64,000 nucleotides of DNA from Leishmania martiniquensis (lineage: Eukaryota; Euglenozoa; Kinetoplastea; Trypanosomatida; Trypanosomatidae): NCBI RefSeq assembly GCF_017916325.1, contig NC_090151.1:191001-255000 (forward strand). Reading direction: 5' to 3'. A program made the translations under genes and the position numbers. The first letter of the stretch is position 1; each line of letters begins with the position of its first letter. This document shows, piece by piece, positions 45,672-56,389 of the stretch. A model generated the notes under the pieces. The model did not search any database. It had not been told where the DNA came from and saw nothing but the letters and a program-made list of their open reading frames with translations.

Positions 45672-46421
45672 TGCGCCCACACACACATACACAGAGAGAG
45701 AGCGAAGGGGGCAAGATGGTAGTCCCTGTGATAGGGGGACGTGAGCGATGGCGCGTGCCGAGGCGTGGCGGTGACCTTAGGGCTGCAAAGGGGAGGGGGG
45801 AGGGGGGAAGGGGGGAGGCGATCACAGCGTCGATCCGTAGCTGCGTCCCATGCTGATGGTTGGCACACCCGAGCGGAGGGAGAAGAGAGTCACAGGAGGG
45901 GTTAAGAAAACGGGAGCAGCACACAGCGGCAGACAGAGAGAGGCACACGCATGGGCACCTTCGCATTCGGAGTGGGGGTTGAAAGGCGTCGGTGAACGTG
46001 TCCGCCGCAGCAGCAGCAGCCTCGGCGCCAGTGAGTGAGAGAGAGAGGAGCAAGACGCTGATGTCGAGAAAGGCGGGCATGGCGCGTGCACGATTGTCCC
46101 TCTCCTCCGCCAGTCGCGGCGCGGCATCATCTTCACACTCCGTTCAGCCCGTGTGTGTGTGTGTGCTTTCGCCTGCAAGACACATGGATGCACGCAGCGC
46201 CCTTGATTCCAAACCACCGCCAGCGCTGTGGCCACGGGCAGGCCCTTCTATTATCTTCGCGCCATATCCCGGACTCCTTTCATGAAAGGGCGGCAATGCG
46301 TGGGGACCCGGACGCCACTCTACCCGCTGGCCGCCACCATACGGGATGGCCATCAAGCGGCGCCCCTCGAAGCGACACAAACGAAGTGAAATCGCGCCGA
46401 TACAAATGTAATGACGATCAG

Positions 46422-46472
46422 ACACATACACACACACTCTCACTCACTCACTCACACTCACACACACACTCA
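46422..46472. repeat. CA/CTCA microsatellite
   Basis: Mixed CACACA and CTCACTCA units just downstream of the LysM-protein gene stop codon (3'-flank). Confidence 0.9.
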
Positions 46473-46490
46473 CGAGGAGAGGGAGGACAC

Positions 46491-48959
46491 TTAAAGCGGC
46501 GGCAGCGGCATTGGTGAATCGTCTGAAGCGACAGAAGGGGAGTAAGCACCCGGGGTCCGGTTCCCAAGACGGAACTGCGGCTCCACCAGCTGCCGCTGCT
46601 CTCGCTCTTGTGCATACAGCTCGCCCGCGCTGCTGCTCGTCTCTTCGTCGCCCTCCTCATCCGCGTCCGACATGGGCAGGACAATGGGCAGGTCTGGTGG
46701 GAGCGGCTCACTCGGCCGGTAAGTCTTCAGGTAAGGATTCCACTCGATAATAGTGAGCACCGTTAAGTTGTAGGCTGCAGCAATGCCCTCGAGCGTGTCG
46801 TAGTCGTCTCCGTCTGCCATCTCCGCTTCATCGAGGGCGCTAGCTACATCACCTCGCTTCCGCAGGTATTGCGGTGGCGGCTCGACCACGCGGCTAAGCG
46901 GCGACGTGGATCGGCAAGCACCAAAGCTACCGCGCGGCCGCAAGCGACTCAGGTTCGGAGGGGGACTGCAGGCGTTACGTCCTAGCATGGCCGGGGGACG
47001 CATAGAGGGGGTGTCCTCCTCCTCGTCTTCCATGAAGCCGTCTGCGTCGCTTAGCGGCGACTCGGCTGCCTCAGGCTGGGCCCCTGAGCGACTTTCAGAG
47101 GAGGAGAGCGGAGAACTGAGAGGACTGTGGTCCGCATCTGAGCAGCTGGTGTGAGAGCGAGTCGCGCCAGTCGTGCGCTGTGGGCCAGGACAGTCTCGGT
47201 GCTGAATTGGGGTCCGGAAGCGGCTCGGGCTGTCGATGTTGCAGCTGGCCACGGCTGCCCTGCAGACTGTGGCAGCTGAAGCCGGGAGTTGCGCCTTCGT
47301 CACCGGGGAGCCGGCCGAGCTGTCGGACGGAGCAGCGAGGGACGGCGACAACGTAGAAGCTTGTTGGCGCTGTTGCGACGATGAGCGTCGCCTGAGCCTC
47401 TGCACATCTGTGCCGCCACCCTCTCCGCCCTCTTTTTCTTCCCCGGCGCGCGTACGGCCGTTTGCAGTGCTACTCCACCCCTCGTCACCGAGCGAGGAGG
47501 GAGGTGAAAGGGCAGAGAGCGACACGCTTGACTGCCGCGTCGGCGACGGCAGCGGCAACGCCCGTGCTCTGTCCTTCGCCTGTTGACGCTGCACCGCAGA
47601 CGCTGCTGTAGCAACACCGGCAGTGCGATGTCCTTCGCCTCGCCGATCCCCATCCCCGTCGGTGGTACAAGACTGCAATCTGCTCTGGGAAAGCGCGTTG
47701 CTCGCACCAGATGTCGCTATCGTGCCACTGATAGAGCTCGGCGATTTTGGTGTGACGGCAGGGGCCCCCAGCACCTCTCCAGCTAGGCTGCTCGAGGGGA
47801 AGCGGAAATGGCCGCGCGCGTAGATCGCTCGTGCACTGGCAGCGCAGTCGCCACTGCCAACAGAGTCTCGGCGATGAAAACAGTCGTGTGACGGTGTCGC
47901 ATCAAGGCCCGCCACTGCTGCCGATGGCGACGTCGCAGCCCCTCGGAGGTGCGACGGCGCCAGGGAGGGTGCAGGTGGCGAGGGTGAAAGGGCTTGCGCT
48001 GTGGCGCGGCGGCGGCGGGCCTTGCTGCTGGAGGTCCCATCGCTCTTCGGACTCGGTGACAGCTTTGAGACGTCCTCCCTTAAGTCGATCAGATCGCACC
48101 CGTCGGGAGCGGAGGGCAGGCTGACAGACATGGACATCAGCAGAGGCGCGGGGGCGCAGGAGGGGGGAGCAGCGTCAGCGCCGCTATTTGACATCGACAG
48201 CTCTTGCACTCGAGGAGACTGGCTCGCGCCACGTCCACTGACCACAGTCCAGGCGCTGTATCGCCCCTGACTCGCACCGCCTTCGCTACTATGCGGAAGG
48301 ACGCCACTGCCCACTCCGCCACTGGAGCCGCCTGCGCCGGCAGCTCTGTTTGCGGAACTGTTCTGACGGCAAGCGGCGCTGGAGTTGTGCCGGCGATACG
48401 CGACGCGCTCGCCGGTACCCGCATCACTCCCCTGCGTTCTGGCAGACGTGGAGCGTGCCACGGAGGCCGAATCGCTCACCGCGACTTCTAACGGCCCTGT
48501 TGCGCTGACAGCCGGCCTTGTGCGTGACGCCGATGCCGCTGACGGTCGCAGCGGCGAGCCCGAGGAAGGTGCAGGTCGCACCTTGAGGAAGGTGTCGGGC
48601 GGCAGCACGTCCTCCTCGTGGAGGGTAGGCGGCAGCTGCGGGTTCCAGTGAAGGATGTCGGCGACTGAAACCCTCAGAGCTGCAGCGACACTGCGAAGCG
48701 TCTGCTGCTGAGTAGGGGCACACCATTGCAGACCCTCTGCGCCGCCGTCGCTACGCGGAAGTGGTTGCAACGTCTGTTCGCGTTGCACCGCGGCAGCCCA
48801 GTGAGCCAGCGCCGTTGCACGAGAAAGCGCTAACTGCAGTTCCGACGCCACCTCGTCCGGAAGGGTTGGTGGCTGTTCGTGCCGGTGGCCGCTGCGACAC
48901 ACACCCAGAGGTTGCAGTGCTGCGTGCAGCAGCTCCACCTGTCTCCTAAGGCCCTCCAT
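46491..48959 (-). CDS. LysM-domain protein with a long disordered centre
   Basis: 822 residues from the ATG 48957-48959 (MEGLRRQVELL). Two LysM-like modules sit at the ends: residues about 77-128 (TLRSVAAALRVSVADILHWN..., LPPDTFLKVRP) and about 715-762 (DTLEGIAAAYNLTVLTIIEWN..., LPPDLPIVLP). Both have the LysM pattern of a Thr-Leu start, an A-x-x-(Y/L)-x-(V/L)-x-(V/L)-x-x-(I/L)-x-x-W-N core and a final hydrophobic strand. About 580 residues of Ser/Ala/Pro/Arg-rich, presumably disordered sequence lie between. No signal peptide or membrane helix is seen, so a cell-wall function is unlikely; LysM domains in protists are often in cytosolic proteins. The frame upstream to 49187 starts with GTG. 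Confidence 0.82.
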   Translation of the reverse strand: MEGLRRQVELLHAALQPLGVCRSGHRHEQPPTLPDEVASELQLALSRATALAHWAAAVQREQTLQPLPRSDGGAEGLQWCAPTQQQTLRSVAAALRVSVADILHWNPQLPPTLHEEDVLPPDTFLKVRPAPSSGSPLRPSAASASRTRPAVSATGPLEVAVSDSASVARSTSARTQGSDAGTGERVAYRRHNSSAACRQNSSANRAAGAGGSSGGVGSGVLPHSSEGGASQGRYSAWTVVSGRGASQSPRVQELSMSNSGADAAPPSCAPAPLLMSMSVSLPSAPDGCDLIDLREDVSKLSPSPKSDGTSSSKARRRRATAQALSPSPPAPSLAPSHLRGAATSPSAAVAGLDATPSHDCFHRRDSVGSGDCAASARAIYARGHFRFPSSSLAGEVLGAPAVTPKSPSSISGTIATSGASNALSQSRLQSCTTDGDGDRRGEGHRTAGVATAASAVQRQQAKDRARALPLPSPTRQSSVSLSALSPPSSLGDEGWSSTANGRTRAGEEKEGGEGGGTDVQRLRRRSSSQQRQQASTLSPSLAAPSDSSAGSPVTKAQLPASAATVCRAAVASCNIDSPSRFRTPIQHRDCPGPQRTTGATRSHTSCSDADHSPLSSPLSSSESRSGAQPEAAESPLSDADGFMEDEEEDTPSMRPPAMLGRNACSPPPNLSRLRPRGSFGACRSTSPLSRVVEPPPQYLRKRGDVASALDEAEMADGDDYDTLEGIAAAYNLTVLTIIEWNPYLKTYRPSEPLPPDLPIVLPMSDADEEGDEETSSSAGELYAQEREQRQLVEPQFRLGNRTPGAYSPSVASDDSPMPLPPL

Positions 48960-50243
48960 TGGTCGGCAGCCGTCCTCCTCTGCTGTGCGTGACGCCTCTC
49001 GCCGCAGCTTTTTCACTTTATCGCTCGCCTTTTCGGCCCACTCGCCCACCCCGCACACTTTCTCCGCCGCGCTGTGCCTCACCTGCGCGCTCGCGTACGT
49101 CTCACTACGTAAGAGGAGGAGGAATGGTGGTCTACTTGAAGGCGTGTGGGTGTATATATATGTATATGTATATGGCTGGGTGTTCACGGTACTGTGCTGA
49201 GGTAAAGGAGCGGTCTTGGATGAAGGTGGTGTGGGCGCCAGTGATGAGGTCGGTGCGGAGAGGGGGGTGCATGTATGTGCATTGGGGTGGTGGCCTCAAG
49301 GTGGGTGGCTCGAAGCGAATCAGTCGCGCCGTCCAGCATCTGAGGCAGCTCACACACACGCACGCGCACCACCACCACCAGAGGAGGTTCCACGTCCCTC
49401 GGCGAGTGCTGCTGAGATGGCCGCGGCCGTTGTCGATCGATCGTCGGACTTGCCGCCTTCTAGACGAAGAAGAAGTGAAAGCCAATGGGTAGAGGAATCC
49501 GGTATGCCTCGCGTGACGAAAGAGCAGTGAATGGGTGAGCAGAGGGAAGGAGACAGTTAAGAAGCGCGCGAGACGAGCGCAGGTGCCGCTTTACATGCCG
49601 GACGAAGAGCACGTCGGCCCCCGCACCCCTCCCTCCCTTTCCTGTCCTGTGCGACGGTGCATACCACACGAACATGTGTGTGTGCGTATATGTGTACCGT
49701 TCATGCACAAATATGGGCGATGGAGGGGAGACGGTGGCTGTGTGTTTCCACAGGCCAGCAGTCCCTCCCCATCCCGCAGCCCAGCGAACTAGGAAACTAT
49801 GCAAGCGGGCGTGCATCCTTGCGTGAAGGGCTTCAGGAGGAGGGGGAGGGCGGCCGTAGAGGGTGCCTCCGCGCTGTCTTGGGCCCTTTCGTGGCTCCTG
49901 ATGGACTTGGAGGTGGTGCGTGCGCTGCCCAAATCACGCCGCTCGTTGCACCCGCAGGCTTCATGCGTCACACTGGGTTACGTGCACTCTATGTGTCTTG
50001 ATCCATGTCAGCTGTCGTCTCCTCCCCCACCCTCTCTCACCCTCCTCTCCTATACGCTCGGCTTTGTTGCGCCTCGCATCCGTGATGGTCGCATGCTCTC
50101 ACCTACCGAGTGCGAGACCCGCTAGTGTGTGGCGGGCGGGGGGAGGGAGGTAGAGAGCAAGGATGTGGAAGATTGGCAGTCACTCAAGGAAGCACCCTCC
50201 CCGCCCGCTCGACCGCGCTGCTCTCCCTCCGCCTCGAGGCTCC
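48960..50243. other. Intergenic region LysM gene - Ser/Arg-rich gene
   Basis: About 1.3 kb. Near the LysM gene there is a plus-strand GGA-rich run (49111-49127), the likely polypyrimidine tract, and an AT-rich TATATA stretch at 49152-49173, unusual in this GC-rich window. No gene seen. Confidence 0.55.
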
Positions 50244-53174
50244 TTAGAGCGCACGTCTCGTGGCGTGTTCGGCTGCGGTCTTCTGCAGTTTCCCAATCGC
50301 TTTCAGCAGCTGATCATGTCGGCGAATGTCGCGCTCCAGCTGCTCACGCGCAACGACAAGCTCTGCGGCCTTGGACGATGAAGGAGGGGACTTGTGGGAG
50401 AGAAAGCTGTGTGGGCAGGGCAGGAGCGTCTCCGGCGTGGAAACGGGAGGCGATGCTGACAGATCCATTTGGCGCTGATGTGAACGAGTCGCATCGAGCA
50501 GCCAGTGTGAGGTGATGCTGGACGCATGTTCGTGGTCCTGCGACGCCCCACTTCTGCCCACGTCCCCCCACGTGGCGGACGCGCCCGCGTCGAAGGATGG
50601 CGCACCGGGAAAGACGGAAGTGATCGCAGGAAAAGCAACGCCGGGGCTGTTGCTGTGTCGCGGTGCGTTGCCGGACGGAGGTGGCGCGGAAAGGAGCTGG
50701 CGGGGCCAGGCGGCATGCGAGGCGGTGTGTGTGATCAGCGATGCGTACCCGGGCACACCCACGAAGAGAGGCGGCCTCGCTGGCGAGGGGTTCGAAGAGG
50801 ATGCCGCGAGGCGCGAGGGCGTCACCAGCGGCGGCGTGGGAAACGAAGCATCGAAAGTCGTCTCCACAGCGGAAGGTACGTGCGAGCCGGCATGGGGGCG
50901 CGGGGGGGCGTACGGATGATACACCTGGTGAGCCGATGAAGGGGCGGCTCCCACCGCTGCCTCGGCCGGCGACGCACTTGGCGATGGCCGCTGCGCTACC
51001 CGCGCAGCCACAGATACCGGTGTCGAGGCGTAGCTCGGCAGCGGTAGCCGTGATGGCTTGCTGTGCACCGCGCAGTCGATGAGGTGCGCCGCTGCTGTAA
51101 AGGAATCCCTCTCGCACGCGCCATCCGCGCCCCCATGAACAGCAACTGCTTCTACATCCGCCATGGTGGACGTATTCACGCTCATCAGGGCCTCTGCCTC
51201 GCTTGAAGTAGGAGCAGCGAAGGCCAAAAGAGGTGGCCGCCCCGCTGCCGCCGATGAAGGCCGCTGCGGCAACGGCGCAACGGAAGCATCACTGGCCCAC
51301 GTCGCCTCCGCCCCTAGCCGCTGCTGCTGGAGGAGAGTGAGACAACGCTGTCGCCACGCGTCCGCCTCACAACGCAGCACCTCAACGTACTCCAGGGAAT
51401 CATGTACGGGAATTGCCGCGTCACCCGCGGTGGCATGGCCGCGAGGCCCACCGACATCGTCCTTGATGCGCATATTGCCACCGTCGGCTGTGTGCGCAAC
51501 CACCTGTGGCGTCGCTACGGCGAGCTCGTCACTTGCAGCACCAGCCTCACCAACGATACCTTGCGCGCAGTCGTGTGACGCTGCCCCATGTCGCAAAGGC
51601 AGAGGCGTACTACCCTCTGCTTCACACTCCACGGTCCGCGTGTGGTGGCGCTGACGATGGGAATGCTGAGACTGCTCCTGCTCCCAGCTAATGCACTCGA
51701 TCATTTCATGGATATCAGCCAAATCGGCATCCCGCCGCTTTCTCTCGTCCGCGCACCGGGCCAGCAAGTCATAGAAGCGCCTCTGCCACACACGCGTACT
51801 TTCCGGTGTGAAAGATAAGCCCCGCGTCCCCTTCAGTGCGGGCAACGCCGCTGGCGGAGGCGGCGACCGCGAAGCGCGGACACAGCGAGCCGCCTCCGCT
51901 GCAAGGCGTCGAATGCGGCGATGTCGGCGAGACCTCGTCACTGAAGAGCGACGATAACGGCGGACCAGCGAAGCAGGAGCGGCATGGGTCTCGTGGCGCG
52001 CCTCGTCACCTTCTCGACCTTTAGGTGTCGTATAGCCGTCGGTGAGGTGCGCCTTGCGATGATGGCGCTTCTGCGAGCGGGTGCGCGCCCGATGGTGCGC
52101 GGCACTGCTCCTGTGACGCGGCTGCTCAGACTTGTGTGATGCACCTGTGATGGTGTGGTGACGGTTGACAAAGCTGGAGCGCCGCCGATGTCTTGGCCTC
52201 TCTAGAGCAGAGTGTGTTCGTCGAGGCCCGTGTTGTCTTCGTGACGCTATGCGGCGTCCATGTCGCGAGGAGGCAGCGGAGGAAGCCCTGTTCGGCGCAC
52301 GCCGTGATGACGGAGAGGGAAGCCCGCAACCAACTGGAGACTCAGCGATGGAGGTAGATGGACTTGTGGACGGCAGGCTGCTGCTGGTCGCAGATGCGTT
52401 GGTGGACGCCGTAGCGGCAAACGACGACGTCAGCGACGAAGTGCCGCGATGTGGGCTGCGAGGAGAGCGGGAGTTGTCCGCGCGAGACTGGCGAGTGGCT
52501 GCGGAGACACTGCTCGTCCTCTTTGACGCCCTCACACAAGTCGAGGATGCCGGGCGCGGCGGCGCACTACCTCGCTCGTTGGCCGTGCACCGCCGCCGCC
52601 CCCCGCGCGTCGTCGCCTCCCGGGCACGAGAATCAGGAGGCGGTACATGCACTGCTGCAGTGTCGGCCTCTGCCTCACCACTCGTAGCGAGACGCTCGCC
52701 CGCCGCCTGCGCGGCTGCAGTGGTGCTTCGCTGTGCGTGGGCATCGCTCATGGTGGAGTCGCCGAGTGCAGTCGCATTCACGTTGAAAGAGGACTCCATC
52801 TGACGGACGCGCTGCTGCAGCTGCCGAGTTATGTATCGGGACTCGGCAAGGTGGCGCACAAGCTCAGCGACGTCGCGAACGCCGATGCGGGGGGCGATGC
52901 TAGAGGCGGCGGAGTGGAGAGACAGCAGGGTGGAGTCCGGCAGGGCAGGGAAGGCCGGAGAAGGGACAGCTGGCGGCGGCGTGAAAGCTGACACCACAGG
53001 AGACGCCACCCTGAGTGAGGAACGGAGAGGCTGTAGCGCGAGGGCAGCATTCGGCAACGCTGAGGACGACGGTAGGTACGTTGCGTGCGGGCCGGACGTC
53101 GGCATACCCATGTCAGACGAGGGCCACCGAGGGGGCGGCGGTGGCAGCTTGCCGCAGTGTTGCCGCGGCTGCAT
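50244..53174 (-). CDS. Large Ser/Arg/Ala-rich protein of unknown function
   Basis: 976 residues from the ATG 53172-53174 (MQPRQHCGKL), which has the context CCACC and lies directly after a splice acceptor; the longer frame to 53534 includes that acceptor and is rejected. No known domain. A short helical segment at about 95-130 (VRDVAELVRHLAESRYITRQL) could be a coiled coil; about 200-420 is very basic and Ser/Arg/His-rich; about 445-510 is helical and charged (RVWQRRFYDLLARCADERKRRD, split here as a reading aid), followed by a second short helix with Trp (YVEVLRCEADAWRQRCLTLL). The extreme C-terminus is a likely coiled coil (ELVVAREQLERDIRRHDQLL). The pattern of short coiled coils in disordered chain suggests a scaffold or cytoskeletal protein, without further evidence. 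Confidence 0.8.
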   Translation of the reverse strand: MQPRQHCGKLPPPPPRWPSSDMGMPTSGPHATYLPSSSALPNAALALQPLRSSLRVASPVVSAFTPPPAVPSPAFPALPDSTLLSLHSAASSIAPRIGVRDVAELVRHLAESRYITRQLQQRVRQMESSFNVNATALGDSTMSDAHAQRSTTAAAQAAGERLATSGEAEADTAAVHVPPPDSRAREATTRGGRRRCTANERGSAPPRPASSTCVRASKRTSSVSAATRQSRADNSRSPRSPHRGTSSLTSSFAATASTNASATSSSLPSTSPSTSIAESPVGCGLPSPSSRRAPNRASSAASSRHGRRIASRRQHGPRRTHSALERPRHRRRSSFVNRHHTITGASHKSEQPRHRSSAAHHRARTRSQKRHHRKAHLTDGYTTPKGREGDEARHETHAAPASLVRRYRRSSVTRSRRHRRIRRLAAEAARCVRASRSPPPPAALPALKGTRGLSFTPESTRVWQRRFYDLLARCADERKRRDADLADIHEMIECISWEQEQSQHSHRQRHHTRTVECEAEGSTPLPLRHGAASHDCAQGIVGEAGAASDELAVATPQVVAHTADGGNMRIKDDVGGPRGHATAGDAAIPVHDSLEYVEVLRCEADAWRQRCLTLLQQQRLGAEATWASDASVAPLPQRPSSAAAGRPPLLAFAAPTSSEAEALMSVNTSTMADVEAVAVHGGADGACERDSFTAAAHLIDCAVHSKPSRLPLPSYASTPVSVAARVAQRPSPSASPAEAAVGAAPSSAHQVYHPYAPPRPHAGSHVPSAVETTFDASFPTPPLVTPSRLAASSSNPSPARPPLFVGVPGYASLITHTASHAAWPRQLLSAPPPSGNAPRHSNSPGVAFPAITSVFPGAPSFDAGASATWGDVGRSGASQDHEHASSITSHWLLDATRSHQRQMDLSASPPVSTPETLLPCPHSFLSHKSPPSSSKAAELVVAREQLERDIRRHDQLLKAIGKLQKTAAEHATRRAL

Positions 53175-53763
53175 GGTGGCTGAGAGATAGAGAAAGGGGG
53201 GAGGCGGTGGCAGTCCGAGGGAGGAGACGGTGGGGAGGGGAGGGGGGGATCGGCGGGTGCTGTTGAAGCAGGCGGTGTGCGTGGAGCAACGGCGCTCATC
53301 TGCAGCGCGGGCAGAGGTGCCTCTTTGTGCGCGCGCTGTGCAGTGCTGAGGTGGTTTGGAGGGCAACTGCTTGACTCGAGTGGGGGACTCCATGAGAGAT
53401 GACGCAGCACGTACTCCGACATGTGGCAATCTCTGCTCCGTCTCAGTGAGTGGGGCGACACACACACACATACGCACAAGCAACGAAAAAAAAAAGCTGA
53501 GGGTCAACGAAAGCGTTTCACAGGCAGGTGACAAGACGCATAGAGGTCGCGGCGCGGACCTGCTGTGCTGCCTTTGGCGAGGCGCACGTGTGTCGCGGTT
53601 GCAGATAGCAGAGCGGTAACCAGCAGGCGTGAAGGCACGTGCAGCCCATTCACCTATACGTGTGTGTTTGGTGCATACGCTTACACGCGTGCGAGCGGCG
53701 GCGCGCCCCCCCCTCCCTCCTCCTTACCACAGACTTCGTGAACATCGGCGGGGCGCGCCCTGT
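53175..53763. other. Intergenic region Ser/Arg-rich gene - LRR gene
   Basis: About 0.6 kb with the acceptor above, an A run at 53487-53495 and CA repeats at 53460-53470. No gene seen. Confidence 0.6.
53180..53210 (-). promoter_or_regulatory. Spliced-leader acceptor of the Ser/Arg-rich gene
   Basis: Minus-strand CCCCCCTTTCTCTATCTCTCAG with AG at 53181-53180; the message would begin CCACCATG, a five-base leader. Confidence 0.7.
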
Positions 53764-55350
53764 TCAGGAGAAAGAGAGGTCTAGTGCGATGCTCCGGACG
53801 AGATGCTGCACAAGGCTCGCCACCTCGTCGGTGGTCCATCGTCGCTCAGCCGCAGGAGAGCCAGAAGGCTGGCTGATTGTTGGGCCGGCGGTGGAGTGAA
53901 CGCTCTCCAGTCCACTGCATGTGGACCCTATCGCCCCCGATGCATTCGGGGCTTCAGCAAGGATGTGGCCGAGAGTGCACCGCAGTCGGTGAGTGAGTAC
54001 TCGTCGCACCGTGGTCGATGCGATAAGCTCCGAGGACGCGGTGGGCGACAAGCCGGTGCCGCCGCCTGCGGTACGATGATTGGTGCGCAGCTTCGCCTCC
54101 ACGTACTCCAGCAGCGCATCCGGCAGGCCGTTGTCGCGCAGGTTCAGCTCTGCTATTGCGTTGTTGAGGTACAGAGCCGTGACGAGTGGAAATGATGTCA
54201 CGGCCTCGTAGACGCCGACGTGGCGGCCAGCCGAAAATGTCATGTCGCTCAGGAGAGTCGCTGCCAACCGTTTCCCTCTAGCGCCATGGTGCAATGTCGT
54301 CGCCGAGAGAAGGAAATAAGTGCCCAGTAGGTTGTGGGAAAGGTCGAGGCGGCGCAGCGGCTGCCGGGCAACCACCGCGGCGGCTGATATATCTTCTCCA
54401 AAGGGCACGGATGCAGGAGCACTCGCCCCCACGAGTGGACGTGTCGCCGCTAAAGACCGAGCGACAATCAGCTCAGCAAGAGCCGCTATTGCCAACCCGC
54501 CACGGCGGCCGCTGATGCTGTTGCGACTCAAGTTCAGCACCTCCAGCGAAGGATGCAGCTGCAGCGCGGCGCACAGCAACGCAAGCCCAGGTTCGTGTGT
54601 GCCTAAGCGGTTGTCCGATAAGTTGAGTGAGTGCAGATACGGGCATGATGCGAGAAGCGACGACAGCGGTCCGCCGTCTGCGAGCTCCGCGCCGCTGAGA
54701 TCCAGTAACTGCAGCGCGTGCATCGCGCAGAATTCAAGGATGGGATGCGGAGCTGAGCACGGTGTGGACAGCGGCAGCAGTCCCGGTAGATGGGCACCAC
54801 TTCCTTCGCAGCTGCAAGCTGGTCCTACCGGTGCCGGCTTCAAGGAAGCGGTGGCCGCTTGCCGACAGAGGCAGCGCAGTCCAACGTCGCCGAGAGCCGT
54901 GTCACGCAGAGATAAACTGCGCAGTGGCACGGCAGTCACCAAACTTCGAAGAGTTGCGATCCACTCCGACGACGGCATCCAGAGACCGCACAAGTCAAGC
55001 GACAGCCCGGCCTCGAGCCCACTTCCTTTCCTGCTGTCGATGTTGCACAACGCGATCGGTGACGTCTTTGTCTCCGTCGTGCCATGAACTTTGCTGCTAC
55101 GGCACGCACCAGTCGCAGTCGTGGCAGCAGGTGTGCCATCGTTTCCTATATGAAGCTGATCTCGGCTCTGATCAACTTCCAGAGCCCGCAGGACACGAGA
55201 GAGCACCGCAGGATGCATGCTCACCTCTTCCTCTGTGCAGCAAGCGCCGTATAGAGAGAGCCACGCCCGCACCCGTGCCGCTGCAGGCGATGCCTCGACG
55301 TCTTGGGCGCCGGCCGCGATCGGCGCTGATGGCGACAACGAGGACTTCAT
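53764..55350 (-). CDS. Leucine-rich-repeat protein
   Basis: 528 residues from the ATG 55348-55350 (MKSSLSPSAPIAAG). From about 120 to 410 there are successive LRRs of the RNI-like type: LRSLSLRDTALGDVGLRCL, LQLLDLSGAELADGGPLSSL, LHSLNLSDNRLGTHEPGLAL, LEVLNLSRNSISGRRGGLAI, LRRLDLSHNLLGTYFL and IAELNLRDNGLPDALLEYV. The N-terminal about 110 residues and the C-terminal about 110 have no recognised domain. No signal peptide or membrane segment is seen, so it is probably a cytosolic or cytoskeletal adaptor. LRR proteins are numerous in trypanosomatids and function cannot be assigned further. Confidence 0.88.
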   Translation of the reverse strand: MKSSLSPSAPIAAGAQDVEASPAAARVRAWLSLYGACCTEEEVSMHPAVLSRVLRALEVDQSRDQLHIGNDGTPAATTATGACRSSKVHGTTETKTSPIALCNIDSRKGSGLEAGLSLDLCGLWMPSSEWIATLRSLVTAVPLRSLSLRDTALGDVGLRCLCRQAATASLKPAPVGPACSCEGSGAHLPGLLPLSTPCSAPHPILEFCAMHALQLLDLSGAELADGGPLSSLLASCPYLHSLNLSDNRLGTHEPGLALLCAALQLHPSLEVLNLSRNSISGRRGGLAIAALAELIVARSLAATRPLVGASAPASVPFGEDISAAAVVARQPLRRLDLSHNLLGTYFLLSATTLHHGARGKRLAATLLSDMTFSAGRHVGVYEAVTSFPLVTALYLNNAIAELNLRDNGLPDALLEYVEAKLRTNHRTAGGGTGLSPTASSELIASTTVRRVLTHRLRCTLGHILAEAPNASGAIGSTCSGLESVHSTAGPTISQPSGSPAAERRWTTDEVASLVQHLVRSIALDLSFS

Positions 55351-56389
55351 CGCTTTTTTCCTTCATAATCACCGTCGGGGATCCAACGGGGCAGGAAGGG
55401 GGAGGGGCGCAGGTGGCGTTCAACGTCGAGCAGAGGATGCGGGCGGGGAGTGGGGGTGTCATGCGGTGTGCAGCGACTCGCCGTTCCCCCAAGCGGCGTA
55501 CGATTTGCTATGCACCAGGTGTATGTGTGTGTGTGTGTGTGTAAGCGTCACAATCATGTATGGCAGCGACGGTGAGCACGCGCAAAGCTGCAGAAATTAT
55601 GGGAGGTGACAGGGGCTCGAGAAGCGGGCGCCCCACATTGCTCTTCCCTCTCCTCCTTCAAGCACAGAGAGAGAGAGCAGCAGCAAAGGTTAGGATGCAC
55701 AAGCACACCACTGTCAGCGCTGCCACCACCGACGCCACGCATGCATGCATCCATGGGCAACGCCACAGTCCCATAGGGCACAAAACGGTAGGGGATGAAC
55801 AGAGAGGTCAAGTGAACGATGCAGAAGAGTGGCGCACTGGCGCGCGCGCGTGAGCGCTCCGTTTTCTTTTTTTGTTGCTGTTACGTCGCCTTTCGTTGCT
55901 GCTTGCGCCGATGCTCGGCGGCCACGCAGAGGAGAGCCCTGTCGCTGAGAAGGCGGCGGGGTGCTCCACTCGAGCCTCCCCCCGCTGTGTCTCCCACCCA
56001 TCCATCATGCCTGCCCGCGTTCTTTGCTGACGTGACGCGCACGCACACACATGTGCATGCCGTCCCCACCCCCGCTTCAATGGGCATGCGACAGGAACGT
56101 GCACCTCGATAGGAAACAAGAAGAGGAGGGAGACATGCGGAGACTGCGCGGTGCTTGCACGCTCGATGAGGCATGTGGGCGTTCCGGGCCTGCGCAAGCA
56201 GGCCGCCCCTGCATGATGCAGCTTATTTGTTGCTCGGTTGCTGCTTAGGCCCGTAACGACCGCTGACGCCTTAGGTGTGTAGCCTAGCCAACAGACATGC
56301 ACTCCCATGCACGCGCGGAGCCGCTCCTCACGGCACCTCCTGCCGGCGCCCATACCCTCTCCGCTACGGCTGTGGTGCGCCGCCGGACT
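55351..56389. other. Intergenic region LRR gene - USP gene
   Basis: About 1.0 kb. Purine-rich plus-strand segment at 55389-55407 is the likely polypyrimidine tract of the LRR gene. TG run at 55520-55541. No gene seen. Confidence 0.55.
55520..55541. repeat. TG microsatellite
   Basis: About ten TG units upstream of the LRR gene. Confidence 0.9.

Larger units (their letters stand above)
45621..46490. other. Intergenic region eIF2A - LysM gene
   Basis: About 0.87 kb: eIF2A acceptor, GGGGA-rich block at 45789-45817, TG run 46149-46163 and the CA/CTCA repeat. No gene seen. Confidence 0.6.

Noticed and set aside
46245..46252. Match to the S-phase octamer (AATAGAAG in mRNA sense)
   Set aside because: A degenerate 8-mer is expected a few times by chance in 64 kb, it is single, and the flanking genes are not obvious cycling genes.
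53175..53534. Upstream in-frame part (MSPACETLSL...) of the Ser/Arg-rich gene
   Set aside because: It contains the best acceptor (AG at 53181-53180) directly before an ATG in good context, so it is leader or upstream sequence.
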